Assembly (NCBI GenBank): GCA_020631735.1 | Contig: CM036215.1 | Span: 10,380,346-10,444,345, forward strand | Direction of reading: 5' to 3' | DNA from: Saccharum officinarum | Taxonomy: Eukaryota; Streptophyta; Magnoliopsida; Poales; Poaceae | DNA length: 64,000 bases | The notes under the pieces: model-generated | Databases searched by the model: none | What the model was told of the DNA's origin: nothing | Seen by the model: only the letters and a program-made list of their open reading frames with translations | Shown here: positions 22,201-33,518 of the stretch, piece by piece | Layout: every line of letters starts with the position of its first letter | Numbering within the stretch: the stretch's first letter is position 1 | Program-made: the position numbers and the translations under genes

Positions 22201-22383
22201 AATTTCCCCTGACAATTCAACCTTTCTGGGAAGTTGTACTAGAAAACCTTTTTGATCTGTAGGATCTCTGAGCATAACTACCCGAGCAGATGTGTCAATG
22301 AGTACCCCGTTCTGACTCATCCAATTCATGCCCAAGATAACATCTATGTCTAAACCAGGTAAAACCAATAGGGCAAGCGAATA
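19258..22383 (-). pseudogene. pol: D1 pol polyprotein: PR C-terminus, RT, RNase H, integrase, chromodomain
   Basis: Open without a stop for over 970 codons from the gap edge to a TAA at 19456-19458, then again in frame to 19258. Domains in order: protease tail ([10 protein letters not shown]); RT ([18 protein letters not shown]; catalytic [10 protein letters not shown]); RNase H ([39 protein letters not shown]); integrase zinc finger (HPGS.. and CDTCCRVKA), core with MDFIVGLP and ISDRGPQF Asp residues and the QTERVNQ Glu; GPF/Y-like PRYVGPFQI. After the TAA, TRSKVVKWYKVMW and SDATWERED form the chromodomain, so the only visible lesion removes the chromodomain from the product. Gag and most of protease are missing at the N gap. 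RT and IN catalytic residues look intact. Confidence 0.9.
19263..19278 (-). other. Polypurine tract of D1
   Basis: On the minus strand TATAAGGGGGGAGGGC abuts the TGTAACACC start of the 3' LTR. Confidence 0.8.
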
Positions 22384-22483
22384 NNNNNNNNNNNNNNNNN
22401 NNNNNNNNNNNNNNNNNNNNNNNNNNNNNNNNNNNNNNNNNNNNNNNNNNNNNNNNNNNNNNNNNNNNNNNNNNNNNNNNNNN
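22384..22483. other. Assembly gap, 100 N
   Basis: Exactly 100 N, the conventional filler for a gap of unknown size. D1 pol ends at its left edge mid-gene and an unrelated sequence begins at its right edge. Confidence 0.99.
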
Positions 22484-23046
22484 GGTGTTCAACCTCGGTA
22501 TGGATGGAGCGCGTAGATCCGGTGCTAGAGTCACCATCCTCGGAAAGTGTATGAACAGAGCCTTCACGATGTTCTTGGACTCTGACCATGTTGACAGTGT
22601 TGCCTGGTGATGGTCGAGGTATATGCAGGAAGCACAAATCTGAAACATGGTCTCGCTCCGTAGGACCATGAACAGATGAGGCGTACGATATGCGTACTTA
22701 GAAGCAGAGTTTTTCAGACCGTATGAGAGGGCCTGGCAATCCTCCATCATAGCTTGGTGCTCAGAGAGCCTGAGGCCGGGTGTAGGAACCGGGCGAAGGC
22801 ATACCGTACATCCTTTAGGAGTAGTGGTGACCACTAGATCTGTATCAAGCCGTGTTGGATGGCAAGACGAACTGGTCGGGGTAGATCTGTTATGGTGGAG
22901 AGGTACCTGCTCGGTAGATTGAGTTTGAATTGAATCTACTAAAGTTAGGGTTTGAGAGAGCTTGTGGCCAACCTGGTCGATAGCTTTGATTAGGTCGGTG
23001 TTATCGATCGTCCTTCCTTTGTAGCGGGGAAGTGGTCGACGAGTTG

Positions 23047-23158
23047 TCGGCGTGGTCGGAGCCCTTGCTGGGGTGGTCCAAGCCGTAACTAGCATGGTCG
23101 GAGCTGTTGCTGGGGTGGTTGGAGCCGTAGCTAGTGTGGTCGGAGCCGTAGCCGATGA
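23047..23158 (-). repeat. 21-bp tandem repeat coding for TAPTTxA heptapeptides
   Basis: About five imperfect 21-bp units translate on the minus strand to TAPTTLA, TAPTTPA, TAPTMLV, TAWTTPA and RAPTTPT. The period keeps the frame. Confidence 0.8.
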
Positions 23159-23500
23159 AGACATGGTCAACGCAGATCGGATCTGCGCCCTCCTGTGGTA
23201 GTGGCGGTGAAGCGGTTGACTCCGGTGATCTGGCCGACGGTGAATGAGAGACCGTCCGCCATGGTCACGGAGTCGGGGATGATGACCATCTTGCTTGCCT
23301 AGGTCGGTAGTCTACCAAGGGTATGCCCAAGGTAGTGATTTGTCAGTGGACTGGTGCGCAAGCTACGAACTAGATGGTGACGCAAGACACAACAAGGTTT
23401 TATCCAGGTTCGGTCGCCGTGAGGGCGTAATACTTACGTCCTGCGTCTGATTTGTATTGTTGTGTATAATGAGATGTGTTTTGAGGGGTCTCCTGCCCAC

Positions 23501-23508
23501 CTTATATA
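23501..23508 (-). promoter_or_regulatory. Minus-strand TATA box of the retroelement fragment
   Basis: On the minus strand the sequence reads GGACTATATAAGGTGGGC, preceded by a C-rich run and followed by CAGGAGACCCC. This is the usual form of a grass LTR core promoter. Confidence 0.55.
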
Positions 23509-23640
23509 GTCCGGGGGGTAGGGTTATAAATCTAAAAACTAATCCTGCCCGGTTACTATTGCCATAGCTGGCCGGATAAGGATTCCTATTCTAACCGACC
23601 AGGATCTTACTTGATCTTCAAGTTTGCTTTCCTTTCTTGC

Positions 23641-24069
23641 GTGGGACGCCGAGCAGATCGACTGGGCCATGCGTCGTCTTCTGATGGGCCGAGCCCATGG
23701 GTCTGGGCCAGCCTAAGTCTAGCCATAGCGGTATAGGGTCTGAGCAGATCGACCGGCGTCTGAGCCCAAGTCCAGCCCATGGGTCTGAGCAGATCGACCG
23801 GCGTCAACCGTGCAGCCACGTCCACCATTCTCGCCGCCATCCCTGCTCCACTCCCCAACTCCTCCATCTTCTACCACACGGTGTCCCATGAGTGCGTGGA
23901 GTCATTTGGTGGCACCCTCGCCGTCAGAGACCTCGCCGCCGCGAGATGTTGCGCCGGCGGCCCATCTCTCTCTCCCTGTGGCTGGCGGCTGGGGTCACGG
24001 GGCCCACTCACAGTGACTCGGGATGAACTGGGGTGCACAGATCCGGGGACGCATAGAGTTTTGGTTCGG
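23641..24069. other. Junction stretch, retroelement fragment to D2 LTR
   Basis: Contains two copies of a GAGCAGATCGACCGGCGTC word near 23740 and 23786. The GC-rich part (23820-24030) resembles the GC-rich block of the D1 LTR in composition and in CTCTCTCTCCCTG-type wording, so it may already be D2. The exact boundary is not visible. Confidence 0.4.
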
Positions 24070-25110
24070 GTTTTTCAGAAAAGGAAAAAGAAATGATTTC
24101 CTTATTTCAGTAATAATGCTTTGAAAAATTATATCTTGCTCATTTGTGCTCCAAATTTATTGAAATGAATTTTGTTAGGTTCCAAATGAGTAGATCTATA
24201 GTATAAAAATATTGTATGTCAAATTTGTGATACTTTTGTATAGGGTTTTATTTAAGTCTTGAAATTACTATTTTCTTAGGAAATGCATAATAAATCATAG
24301 GAAGCTCAAAAAATATGATTCCAAGTTTATTATTCTTCTTATGTGATGCACTTTGTATGAAAAATATATGTCATGCATGTTCTATAGAAAAATTTAGATG
24401 TGTAGTTCAAGTGCCTTTATTGGCTGATTTTTGTTATTTTTGCTAGAGAGCAAACTTTGTATAAAACATGCATGTGATAAATTTTGTATAGTGTTTGTTT
24501 ACTGTGTAGATCATAGAAAAAAAACTAAATCTATTGTTTGATACTTTTCATAATACAAAGTATTTTCATGCTCATTTTTATGTCATAGCTTGTCATTTTT
24601 GTGTAGGCTGTTTTACTTATCCAAATACCATAAAACTTTATGGTAGGCTACTTAGAGTAGGACTATGCTATTATAATTTTTGTAGATTTGTCTAGGCACT
24701 AGAAATATGGGTTGCTGTTGTAACCATAGTTTAAATTGATTATCGAGTAATATTCTTTATGTATATTTAGTTTAATAATGAAGCTTTGGTGTATCTTTGA
24801 AGTACCAAATCATTTGCTGGTGTTACTTGACAAGTTAATGTGGTTGTGTTGAGAAAGTATAGTAACACTTAGGTTAGGGTTATATGTTAGTTAGTGTATA
24901 AGTAGATGAGAATGCTTAGCAGAAGAGAATGTAGTAGATGACATGCACTAGTGGTAGTTATCATTTGAATGACGTTGACTACCTTGTAGAATACTTTTTC
25001 CTTTATGGTATCCAATAAGGTCGCAATGTGTTCATCTGCATATCATGTCATCATGATCATCGCATCTGATGCACCATTTGCATATTTATTTATACACTTG
25101 CACCATACAG

Positions 25111-25358
25111 GATCGCAGGAGAAAGCGCTAGTAGCAGTGCAAGAGGAACAGACCGGGTCCGATCCACAAGAAAACCAGGCACAGGAGGTGCCCAAGGTAG
25201 ACGAGGAAGAAGAGGATCTACCTGAGTGTGTAGACCACCAACCTAGTTCCTTTGAACGAGGCAAGCCCCGGAGCATTCTAAGTCTCCTACTTTATAAAAG
25301 CAATTCCTTATATATATATATGAGTTTATATATTATTGCATTAAGTTATAGGAGTTGA
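25111..25358 (+). other. LTR-internal acidic exon-like frame (D2)
   Basis: An acceptor-like CACCATACAG precedes an open frame of ~80 codons with an acidic stretch (VDEEEEDLPECVDH) followed by FERGKPRSILSLLLYK. It aligns with the D1 frame at 15675-15901 in the same phase and with the A/B motif FEQGKYSMGLSLLSY. Confidence 0.5.
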
Positions 25359-26579
25359 GTGAAACCGTTGATGCATTTATTACTATCCTTGCCTACATTA
25401 TTACCTAATTAAGTTTAGGATCGAATACTGCTTAGCCCTGCTTAGACCGGTAGCGATCGGTGATTTCCGGTCACTTATAATTATAGGTGGTTACTAAAAT
25501 GTTTTAACTATGCAATGTATGAAATTCGGGAATAACCATGTGTTGATGGATAACTAGAGACCGGACGGAAAAAGTTAGAGGCAACCAGACAGGGTTTTGG
25601 GGTGCTGTTAGTTTTCTGTCTGTGTTGGTTAAGGACCGATCGTTGCTCGTCCCTCTTGTCATGTTGAATGCATGCCTCACATTTAGCTAGCTGAATAAAG
25701 TACCTTTCGACCGCAAAGCTAGTGACATTTTCCGGGCCGGGTTAAACTCGGATTGGCAGACTGGTGCCGAAGGGGGTAAGACGGGGACGCGAAGAGTGAG
25801 CCCAAGGTGCATCTTGGAAGTCGTGCGGTCCCTAGGTAGTGCGGTCCCTGATTGTTACCCCATGACGTTTACCTGTAAAGTATCATTGGTGATCTGTAGC
25901 TCACTTTAGCGGGTGAGTGTGGTTTATGTGAGGAATAAATCACCAGCTGATTAGGAATCGATTCGAATCGCCATCGCTCTTGAATAGTGAGCACTTGACT
26001 TGAGTTACGGCATCGTAGAAATGATGATGGAACACTGAGGGTTATATGGATGATGTTGGAAATGCTAAACCTGAAGTAGCAATTGGATGTTATTGGTTAA
26101 TCAAGTGATTGCTATAGCATATGTGCTTAACTAGATAGATAAGTTATAATAAATATGATGCAAATTACTTAAAATGGTTTAGTCATAATAGCTTATGCTT
26201 TTCGCAAATGAGTTAGCTAGTCCACTACAAGAAAGCATTGCATACTCCTTGGTGTCACTTTATTTTGGTTTACGACGGGTAAGTCTAGCTGAGTACTTTC
26301 TCGTACTCAGGATGTTGTTCCTATTGTTGTTACAGATGGTCAGATGTACTACGGCTATTGCATCACCTGCTTGTATCCGATGATGGGTGACAACTAGGAC
26401 CAAGGGCAATGGTCACTCCGTATATCTTACCTAATGCTTTTGTGGAAAGTGACTATCTTCTGGCACTGTATTTGAACTAAGTGTGTGTGGTTTATGAAAT
26501 CTTTTGCTTCCGCTACTTTATATTGAACTTGGTTTGTAATAGCTTTATGTTCTAAACTCCGATGTATTCAACTGTCGTT

Positions 26580-26584
26580 GCGAA
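26580..26584 (+). other. Target-site duplication of E, 5' copy (GCGAA)
   Basis: GCGAA precedes the 5' LTR. The matching GCGAA follows the 3' LTR at 5562-5566 in copy 1, and GCAAA (one change) follows at 35011-35015 in copy 2. Confidence 0.85.
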
Positions 26585-28080
26585 TGTTGACGGTAATTAA
26601 CTATCATTTGAAACCGTCAACATAAGAGGAATAAATGATAAAAAGGATCACCACAGTAGGTTTAGAGGTTTAAACTAACAAATTCCACGAGTTTTGATGA
26701 TTCTATGTTTTTCAGGGGCTAAGCTGCATAATATAGGACTAATATCCTTCCAAAGGAAGAAACTAAAGCAATCGGCCTAATCTCCACATCACAGATGCAG
26801 ATAGGGATTCTAGAAGACCTAAACCGACTCCACGAGGCGACACGAGCCAACCCGCCGCCAGGTGGGGCCAACCGGCCCTCCCCTGTGCCACCTTGGCTCC
26901 TTCTCTTGCAAGCTACCTATATCACCTCTAAGGATGCATCTAAACCCCACGCCAAGGTCGGTTTGATCCAAGGGCTGCGGTTCCATGCCCTAGGCTATAT
27001 AAACAGCCCCTAGGATCTCCTCTCAAGGAATCAGTTGAAGAATTAGATCATCTCTTCCTCATTTATGAAGGCAAGGCCAGAAGTTAGGGTTTCTAGAGAG
27101 AAAGAGAGTTAGAGTTCTAGTTCAAGTTTAGAGTTTAGTCTAGATTGATTCAAGTAGAGGCAAGCAACTACTTGGGATCAGGATCGTTCGTCGGAGACTT
27201 GGTAATTTCGTTGTAATCATCATTCGACTTTATGATACTTCAATATATTTCTATATTTCAACTTCATTCTGTTCTTGAGATTGTTCTTGTTCTACATCTT
27301 GATATGAATATGATTAGTAGAGAGTTTATGAATATGTTTGTAGAAAGCTTGATCCAATTCTGGATAGAATTGAGTGGCTGACATATCGTAGGCGTGGTGC
27401 TTAGATTATGCTTGTCTGCGAATGCACTCTATGCTCCGGGCCATGTGGTAGATCGCGGGTGTGACATTCCTGTTGAGTCCTTTATAGTCCACTACTCGAG
27501 TATAGAACTTAGTAGAACGCGGTTACAGGGAAGAGATCATTACTCTGTTCTTGACTTTTTCTCTCAGCAATGTTCATTATTCATAGATGGCATGTTGATT
27601 ATATCATAGATGATTATGTATAGCTAGATTGATTAATAGACTGATCGAATAAGAAATACTTATGATTTACATCTCTAAATTAATCTCCATGACTACTTGA
27701 CTTGAATAATGTTAACTCCCTCTTGTCTCTGGAATACCCATGATTATCATTTACCATTTATCTTATTTGTCTTACCCCTTTCATGACAAGTGATTAGTTG
27801 TTTTGATATTTATTATTGAGTAAGTGCAAATGATTATCTCTACTACCATTGTAACTATTTATATAGTCCCGTTTCGATTTTCTTTCCTTGGTAAAATTAT
27901 AAATAACGATACTTAAAAAAACCTGCGTGAAATGCTACAATGGGTGTATTTATCTGTGCGCTTGCGGATATATACTATAATATCTTTATTTAGTTAAATG
28001 GCATAAGTATAATACAACCACACTCTTGGTGTCATGTTGGGATGACAACCTAACACAAGTGACGTTAAGAAGTGTCAACA
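26585..28080 (+). repeat. 5' LTR of element E
   Basis: 1496 bp, TGTTGACGG..GTGTCAACA, with TATATAAA at 26996-27003. It differs from the 3' LTR by scattered substitutions and small indels. Confidence 0.93.
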
Positions 28081-28088
28081 AGAATTTC

Positions 28089-28106
28089 TGGCGCTGTTGC
28101 CGAGGA
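28089..28106 (+). other. Primer-binding site, tRNA-Asp type
   Basis: TGGCGCTGTTGCCGAGGA, 8 bases after the LTR end, matches the complement of the plant tRNA-Asp 3' end (TGGCGCCGTTGCCGGGGA) at 16 of 18 positions. tRNA-Asp priming is known for Tat/Athila elements. Confidence 0.85.
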
Positions 28107-28362
28107 GATGGAAAACTTCACTTTCTGACATAGGATGTCATAGGGATTTACTTTTCAAGGGAATTACCTTTATGGCAATAAGAGATTAATCAATACCACT
28201 TATAATAAAAATCACAATTAGTACCTCTATGTTTATAGGCTTACCCTTGTTTCGTCTTTGTTCATATCTTATGCAGGGCAATACAGGTTCGGTTGTGACT
28301 TATCAATTTCTAATCCAAGAGTCAACCAAATCTAGAGGAAAATCAACACCAGTAGTGAAGCT

Positions 28363-30395
28363 ATGGCTAATAAGACTTTACTTGAATGTTCAGCTCCAAG
28401 TGTAAGGAACATTCATACCGGACCAACACTCTAGACGGACAATCTTGAATTCGAGCTCAAGCCAAGTCTAATCAACCTAGTGCAAGCTACTACATTTGGT
28501 GGAAAGGAAGAAGAAGATGCCACTAAACATCTGCAAAATTTTCTAGAGATTGGAAGCACCATCATCATCAAGGACGTCACCCAAGACATCATACTCCTTC
28601 GCCTCTTTCCATTCTCACTAGAAGGGAGAACGAAGCAGTGGTTCTACACCAACAAAGAAGACATCAACACATGGGATAGATGTTCGAAGGCCTTTCTATC
28701 AAAGTTTTTCCCTATAGGCAAAACTCATGCCTTAAGAGGAAAGATTTACAATTTTCAGCAGCAAAAAGGAGAAACCATTTCAGAGGCATGGGAACATTTT
28801 CAAGAGAACATCTTGGAATGCCCACACTATGGAATGAAAGATTGGTTACTCATGCACAGATTCTACTATGGATTAACCCAAAGATCACGTGAGCAACTAG
28901 ATGCTATTGCTGGAGGTTCATTTATGTCACTCACTCTTGGAAAAGCAGAATATCTGATGGAGAAGATAGCAAAGAACCAGAGTTAGAAACAAGACAACAC
29001 TCAACGCTGTCGCCAGATTGAAGAAGTTCCAGAAGAAGTGTGTGCACTATCAACAAAGATGGATACACTGTTGAACTGGCTTGACCAAAGAGCCAATTTC
29101 AAGAAAGGTCATCAAGCAATTCAAGATGCATTCGATGCTCAGACCAGATGTGAAGAGTACCTAGGAATGGAAATTGTGGAGAATCAAGAAGATGCAAACA
29201 TTATCAACAACTCTTCCACGCTGCAAAAACAAAGATGGAATCAAAAGCAACAGACTACATAAATAGCTAAGTACTCAGGCAATTTTAATAATTCTTCCAA
29301 TTTTAAGCAACCCCCTCTATGAAATTTAATTTTGGAACAAGCTAGAATTAATGATACTATTGTTAAGAAACTTGCTTCTAATGATAAAATTCTAGAGGAT
29401 ATAAATACTAAAATGGATAACTTTTCTTCTGCTATAAAAGACCAACTTGATCATAATAAAAAGGTAGAAACTCAATTATCATGGTTAGCTGCTTCTTTTG
29501 CCACTAACAATGAGCAGGTCAAGGGTATAACCACCAGACATGGTAAAACCACTAAAGACCCACCTTATCCAGAAGGGACACAGAGAAAACTAGTACCAGT
29601 GATACCCACAGTGACAGAAGAAAAGGATGATGAAGTAGAAGAAGTTCAACCACAAGTGCAAGATTTCCAAGACACCAATATCTTACCCTTCCCACGTAGA
29701 GATCGAAAACTCAAGATGGATGCACAGTTTAGTAAGTTTGTTGAGATTATTCAAAAATTATATATCAATGTCCCTTTGTTAGATGCATTGCAGGTTCCCA
29801 CCTATGCAAAGTATGTTCAAGATATCCTCAACAATAAAAGACCACTGCCTACCACTGAAGTGATCAAGTTGATAGAAGAGTGTAGTGCGGCCATACTCAA
29901 CACATCAATCAAGAAAAAGGATCCAGGATGCCCCACTATCGACTATTCAATTGGAGATCAACATTTTGACAATGCGCTGTGTGACCTTGGAGCAAGTGTC
30001 AGGTGATGCCCAAGGCAATCTTCGATAAACTTCCACAAGCAAAGCTCGATCCAACCTCGATGTGCCTGCAGCTAGCGGACCAGTCACTCCGTTACCTTAT
30101 GGGAATCACTGAGAATATTATAGTCAAGATCAGAGAATTCTTCATACCAGTTGACTTTGTGGTTTTGGACATGCAACCTGACTCAAGAGTGTCACTCATT
30201 CTTGGGAGACCCTTTTTGAGTACCACAAATGCCCACATCGATGTCGGAATTGGAGAAGTCAAATTCAACATTGATGGACGAAAAGAGTGTTTTCCATTCA
30301 GACCAAGACCTGAGTTAAGCTCCACTACGAAGATGATAGATGAAGGAGTCACACAGTCACCACTCACAGGGATGACTATGACCCTCGAAGAATAA
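28363..30395 (+). pseudogene. gag: Gag-protease of element E, degenerate (copy 2)
   Basis: The ATG at 28363 opens one long frame interrupted by in-frame stops at 28432 (TAG), 28984 (TAG), 29260 (TAA) and 29320 (TGA), then by a 1-bp deletion near 30002 inside the protease active-site motif, after which the frame continues at 30003-30395. The gag core (~28470-28980) has the family's FPFSLEGRTKQWFY, FLSKFFPIGKT and HYGMKDWLLMHRFYYGL wording. The protease has CDLGASV and ILGRPFLST. No zinc knuckle is seen. Only a copy such as 2-946 retains an unbroken protease. Confidence 0.88.
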
Positions 30396-30944
30396 ATCGA
30401 GCTGGAGTAGTTCGATTCGATGGACTTAAAAATCCTGAACCATCGCTGGGAGGTAACTCGGTATTTATCTGCATTTAATTTTTGCATAGCACATTTACTT
30501 ATTCATGCATAGAAAAAAATAATAAAATCAATCTCATGGCATAATTATTAAAGCCCCATATAATTAATATTTACCGAGCGTGAAAACCTCTAGTAAATAA
30601 TAATCACTGTGGTGGCAGAAAAATATAAAAATACCATCATTAGAATTCTAATTTTTCATAGATACATAAAAGTAATTTTTCTTTGCATACTTGTGTGATT
30701 ATACGGTACAAATACGAGAGACATACGGACCCATGGGACCCACCTCAATCACCTCACTTCACTCCACCACCTTCACTCTCCTCCATTCTTTTTCAACCAC
30801 CACATCACATGGAGCGTCGGCAGGTGAAGGCATCTCTTAATAACGAAGCAAGGAAGTTAGAGAAGGAATGGATGGATGAGTGGGCCCCACATGGGGCCGG
30901 TCGGCCCCACCACCAGACCGGCTGGCCTCTCTCTCTCTCGCGCC

Positions 30945-30952
30945 TATAAAAA
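30945..30952 (+). promoter_or_regulatory. Internal TATA box of element E (copy 2)
   Basis: TATAAAAA in the same setting as 1496-1503. The sequence just upstream differs slightly between copies (TCTCTCGCGCGCC against TCTCTCTCGCGCC). Confidence 0.5.
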
Positions 30953-31087
30953 GTCTGCTTCTCCCTCTACTCCATAACACCACAAAACACTCAGAAAACA
31001 TACCCCCAACTCGAAATTCCAAAATCAAAGTACAGTTTGAGAATTCTTAGTTTTTGAGTAGATTCTGGAAGTTCTTGAGTGGAGAGA

Positions 31088-31157
31088 AGTATTCTGAAAT
31101 TTTTAGAGCCACATTGAGATAAAGTATTCTGAAATTTTTAGAGCCACATTGAGATAA
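31088..31157 (+). repeat. 35-bp tandem duplication in E leader (copy 2)
   Basis: Identical to 1639-1708. Confidence 0.85.
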
Positions 31158-31382
31158 GAATTAGTAAGAGAGAAGTGCTAGAAGTTATTTAGAAAATCAT
31201 TTAGTAAGGAGAAGTGCTGCCTGAATAATCTAAGTACTAGGAGAAGTCAAGATATAAAATTCCCAATTTGAACGACTGACTTCTGGACGACTGACTTTTG
31301 GATCACTGACTTCTAACTATTTATTTATTCTAACCCTAATTATTTCCACCAGTTGTGTTTGTGTTTTTGTCTGTGTAACAGG

Positions 31383-31875
31383 ATGAGTGGACTCAAGAAA
31401 ACACTTAGGAGTGCTGCTGGAGCATTCTCTTTTCGCAAGAGAACCCGCTCCCAGACCGGATCATCGTCACGGGCTGGTTCCGACTTAGACATATCATCCG
31501 TGCCCCGGTACTCGTCCACCAGCCAGCCAGAACACCACGTATTCCTTCAAAAGCGTCATATAAAGCTTCGCACTACTGTACTCATACCATGTCTCTCATG
31601 GCTACCCCGGGTACCAGCTGGAGCAATACCCGCCTCAGCCTCAGCCTCAGCCGTACAACCAGCCAGACTTCTAGAACTTTGATACCCGTCTCACTCATTT
31701 TGAGACGGGGCAATAAGGTATCATAAACATGCTACATCAGCATACACAGTGGCAGGAGAGCACGAGCAACACGCTTAGAGAGATGCGTGAACAAGGGACA
31801 CAAACGTACGAAGGCCTCCTCTACTTCTTCGGGCAAATGAGTGTCGATTACCCGCCACCAGCACCACCTCAGTGA
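31383..31875 (+). pseudogene. Second ORF of element E, broken (copy 2)
   Basis: Same structure as 1934-2426: a 100-codon Ser/Arg-rich N-terminal frame (31383-31682) and a Gln-rich, proline-ended C-terminal frame (31729-31875). It shows no differences that restore it. Confidence 0.45.
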
Positions 31876-33504
31876 CCGAAGTTGAGCCAGCTTGGGGGAG
31901 GACCCCCTCAGACAGTAAGTTTTTCTTACCCGTATTATTATTAGTATTAATATTAGTATTACTACTATATCTAAAAAAATGGAGAATATGATAAAAATAC
32001 AAAAATATATATTAATATGTTTAGATTATTTTTGAGCCTTTTGAAATAAAAATAGAGTGTGTATGAACTTGTTTTTGTGTTGAATAAAAAACTTGAAATA
32101 TCATAAATAGTTGCTTCATTTGTAATTCTTCTGAAGTACCTAGCTTCATTTAAGAATTATTCCTCTATTCCAAAAATATTCATTGCCAAATCTTTAAACC
32201 TGTGGAGCAATATGCTTGATCCAAAGCTTAGGTAGTTGGGAGATAAGAAGTGAAAGAGTTTTGAGCTGCCATTTATCTTATTCTAAGTTTCAATGAAGTC
32301 CTGAAGAGTTCACTTTTGAAAAAATTTAAATGCACATGATGAGTCTTTGTATGACAGAGAGATTAAATTCCTACCACAGCCATACATGCTATGATAGAAA
32401 ACCAGCACTTATTTTATTGCAACTTGTATTTACATTGAGTACTGTCAAACTTTGTTGACCTTTAGAGACCTGTCATACTCTTAAAATCAAGATCACATAT
32501 ACTCCACTTAAATTTGCTGCTTCTACACTGGAAGTACGCAACAACATGCCTTTCCATTTAGAACCACCATAAAAATATTTTACTCCTACACTAGGAGTGA
32601 ACAACAAAAACATGCCTTGTAGGATTTTTCCACCTATTCATACATTTTATAGCCTCGGTTATTATTGCTCTAAATGTTTATTGTTATTATCTCTCAATTG
32701 TTTCATGATAGACAAGAAGTCTGAGCTATGTAAAAAATATATAAATAATATATAAAGAGTAAAACATGGACAAGTGTCCTACCAAAATAATGGGTGCTAG
32801 ACACTAGCCTCTCTGAAAAAAATAATAATATATATATTTATGCATAGCCAAGACTTTCTTTGTCTAAGTTCTTAAGTTTTAAGAGAGATCAATCTTTCTA
32901 AAGGAGCAAGGTAGAATTAGGATTCATTATTACTTCCACCATATATTTAACCTATTCCTTGTATCCACACACATGCATATCTTGATTTGATTGTATGACT
33001 AGTTTCTCTAGATTCATTGTTTGACTTTACAATATATGTTTTGCAAGTATGTATGAGTGATCTCACCCATAAACTCCATATAAGCTTCTTAGTCATACGG
33101 TGAGAGAGAAGGCACAATGATATTCTGCCTTATTCCAAAATACTTTGAGAGAAGGCAAAACATCATCGTTGCCTTGGTAAGGAATTCCAATGTCACATAT
33201 TGAGAGATTTGTAAGTGTCATACAATACAGACTCTGAGTTTTATTTTGAAAATATAATTAAAAACTTCAGGATGGAAATAGAGATGAAGAATTTGAGACA
33301 TAGTGCTTGACTTAATTACTTCTGTTTTCTGATTATCCAAAGCTCAAGTGAAAGTTAAAACCCCATGGCTAAGGAACTAGAGCAAATTTTTAAAATCTTT
33401 TGAGGATAATTCTTTTCTGATGGCTTGTGTATTTTTGAAGAATGACAATTTAAAGTAACTTAGTTATCTCTGGATTTAGTTTTGGTAAGGGACTAGCAAA
33501 ATTT
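31876..33504 (+). other. AT-rich spacer of element E (copy 2)
   Basis: Same as 2427-4055; no gene seen. Confidence 0.5.
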
Positions 33505-33518
33505 TAGCTTGGGGGAGT
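33505..33518 (+). other. Polypurine tract of element E (copy 2)
   Basis: TTAGCTTGGGGGAG directly before the 3' LTR. Confidence 0.8.

Larger units (their letters stand above)
14244..22383 (-). mobile_element. Chromovirus LTR retrotransposon D1 (Del/Tekay-like), 5' part missing
   Basis: A minus-strand Ty3/gypsy element. Reading leftward it has a protease C-terminus, RT, RNase H, integrase and chromodomain (22383-19258), a PPT (19263-19278) and a 5019-bp 3' LTR (19262-14244). Gag, the protease N-terminus, PBS and 5' LTR would lie in or beyond the N gap; the sequence right of the gap is not this element. Domain order PR-RT-RH-IN-chromodomain and close similarity to A and B in pol place it in the chromoviruses. 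Confidence 0.9.
22484..23640 (-). mobile_element. Fragment of another retroelement: LTR-like promoter, leader and low-complexity ORF
   Basis: Read on the minus strand: a TATA box (23501-23508), a CT/CA-rich leader, the wording CCGAACCTGGATAAAACCTT typical of grass LTRs, a short ATG frame near 23290, then a frame from ~23170 leftward. That frame starts with a Thr/Ala/Pro heptapeptide repeat and continues to the gap (about 225 codons). No RT or gag motif is recognisable. The family is not identified, and it is not D1, A, B or E. Confidence 0.5.
24070..26584 (+). repeat. LTR D2 of a D1-related chromovirus, 5' end unresolved, split by E
   Basis: Plus-strand orientation. It shares order and wording with the reverse complement of the D1 LTR: the acidic exon (25111), CTTAGCCCTGCTTAG and GATTTCCGGTCA (~25430), ATTCGAATCGCC..AGTGAGCACTTGACTTGAG (~25960), GGTGTCACTTTATTT and GGGTAAGTCTAGCTGAGTAC (~26260), and CTTCCGCTACTTT (~26510). 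Divergence from D1 is high. It resumes at 35011-35196 after E. No PBS follows its end, so it is a 3' or solo LTR. Confidence 0.7.

Noticed and set aside
26222..26236. CACTACAAGAAAG, like a CACTA transposon terminus
   Set aside because: It lies inside the D2 LTR at a position that aligns through with D1, there is no matching inverted end nearby, and no transposase. Chance similarity.
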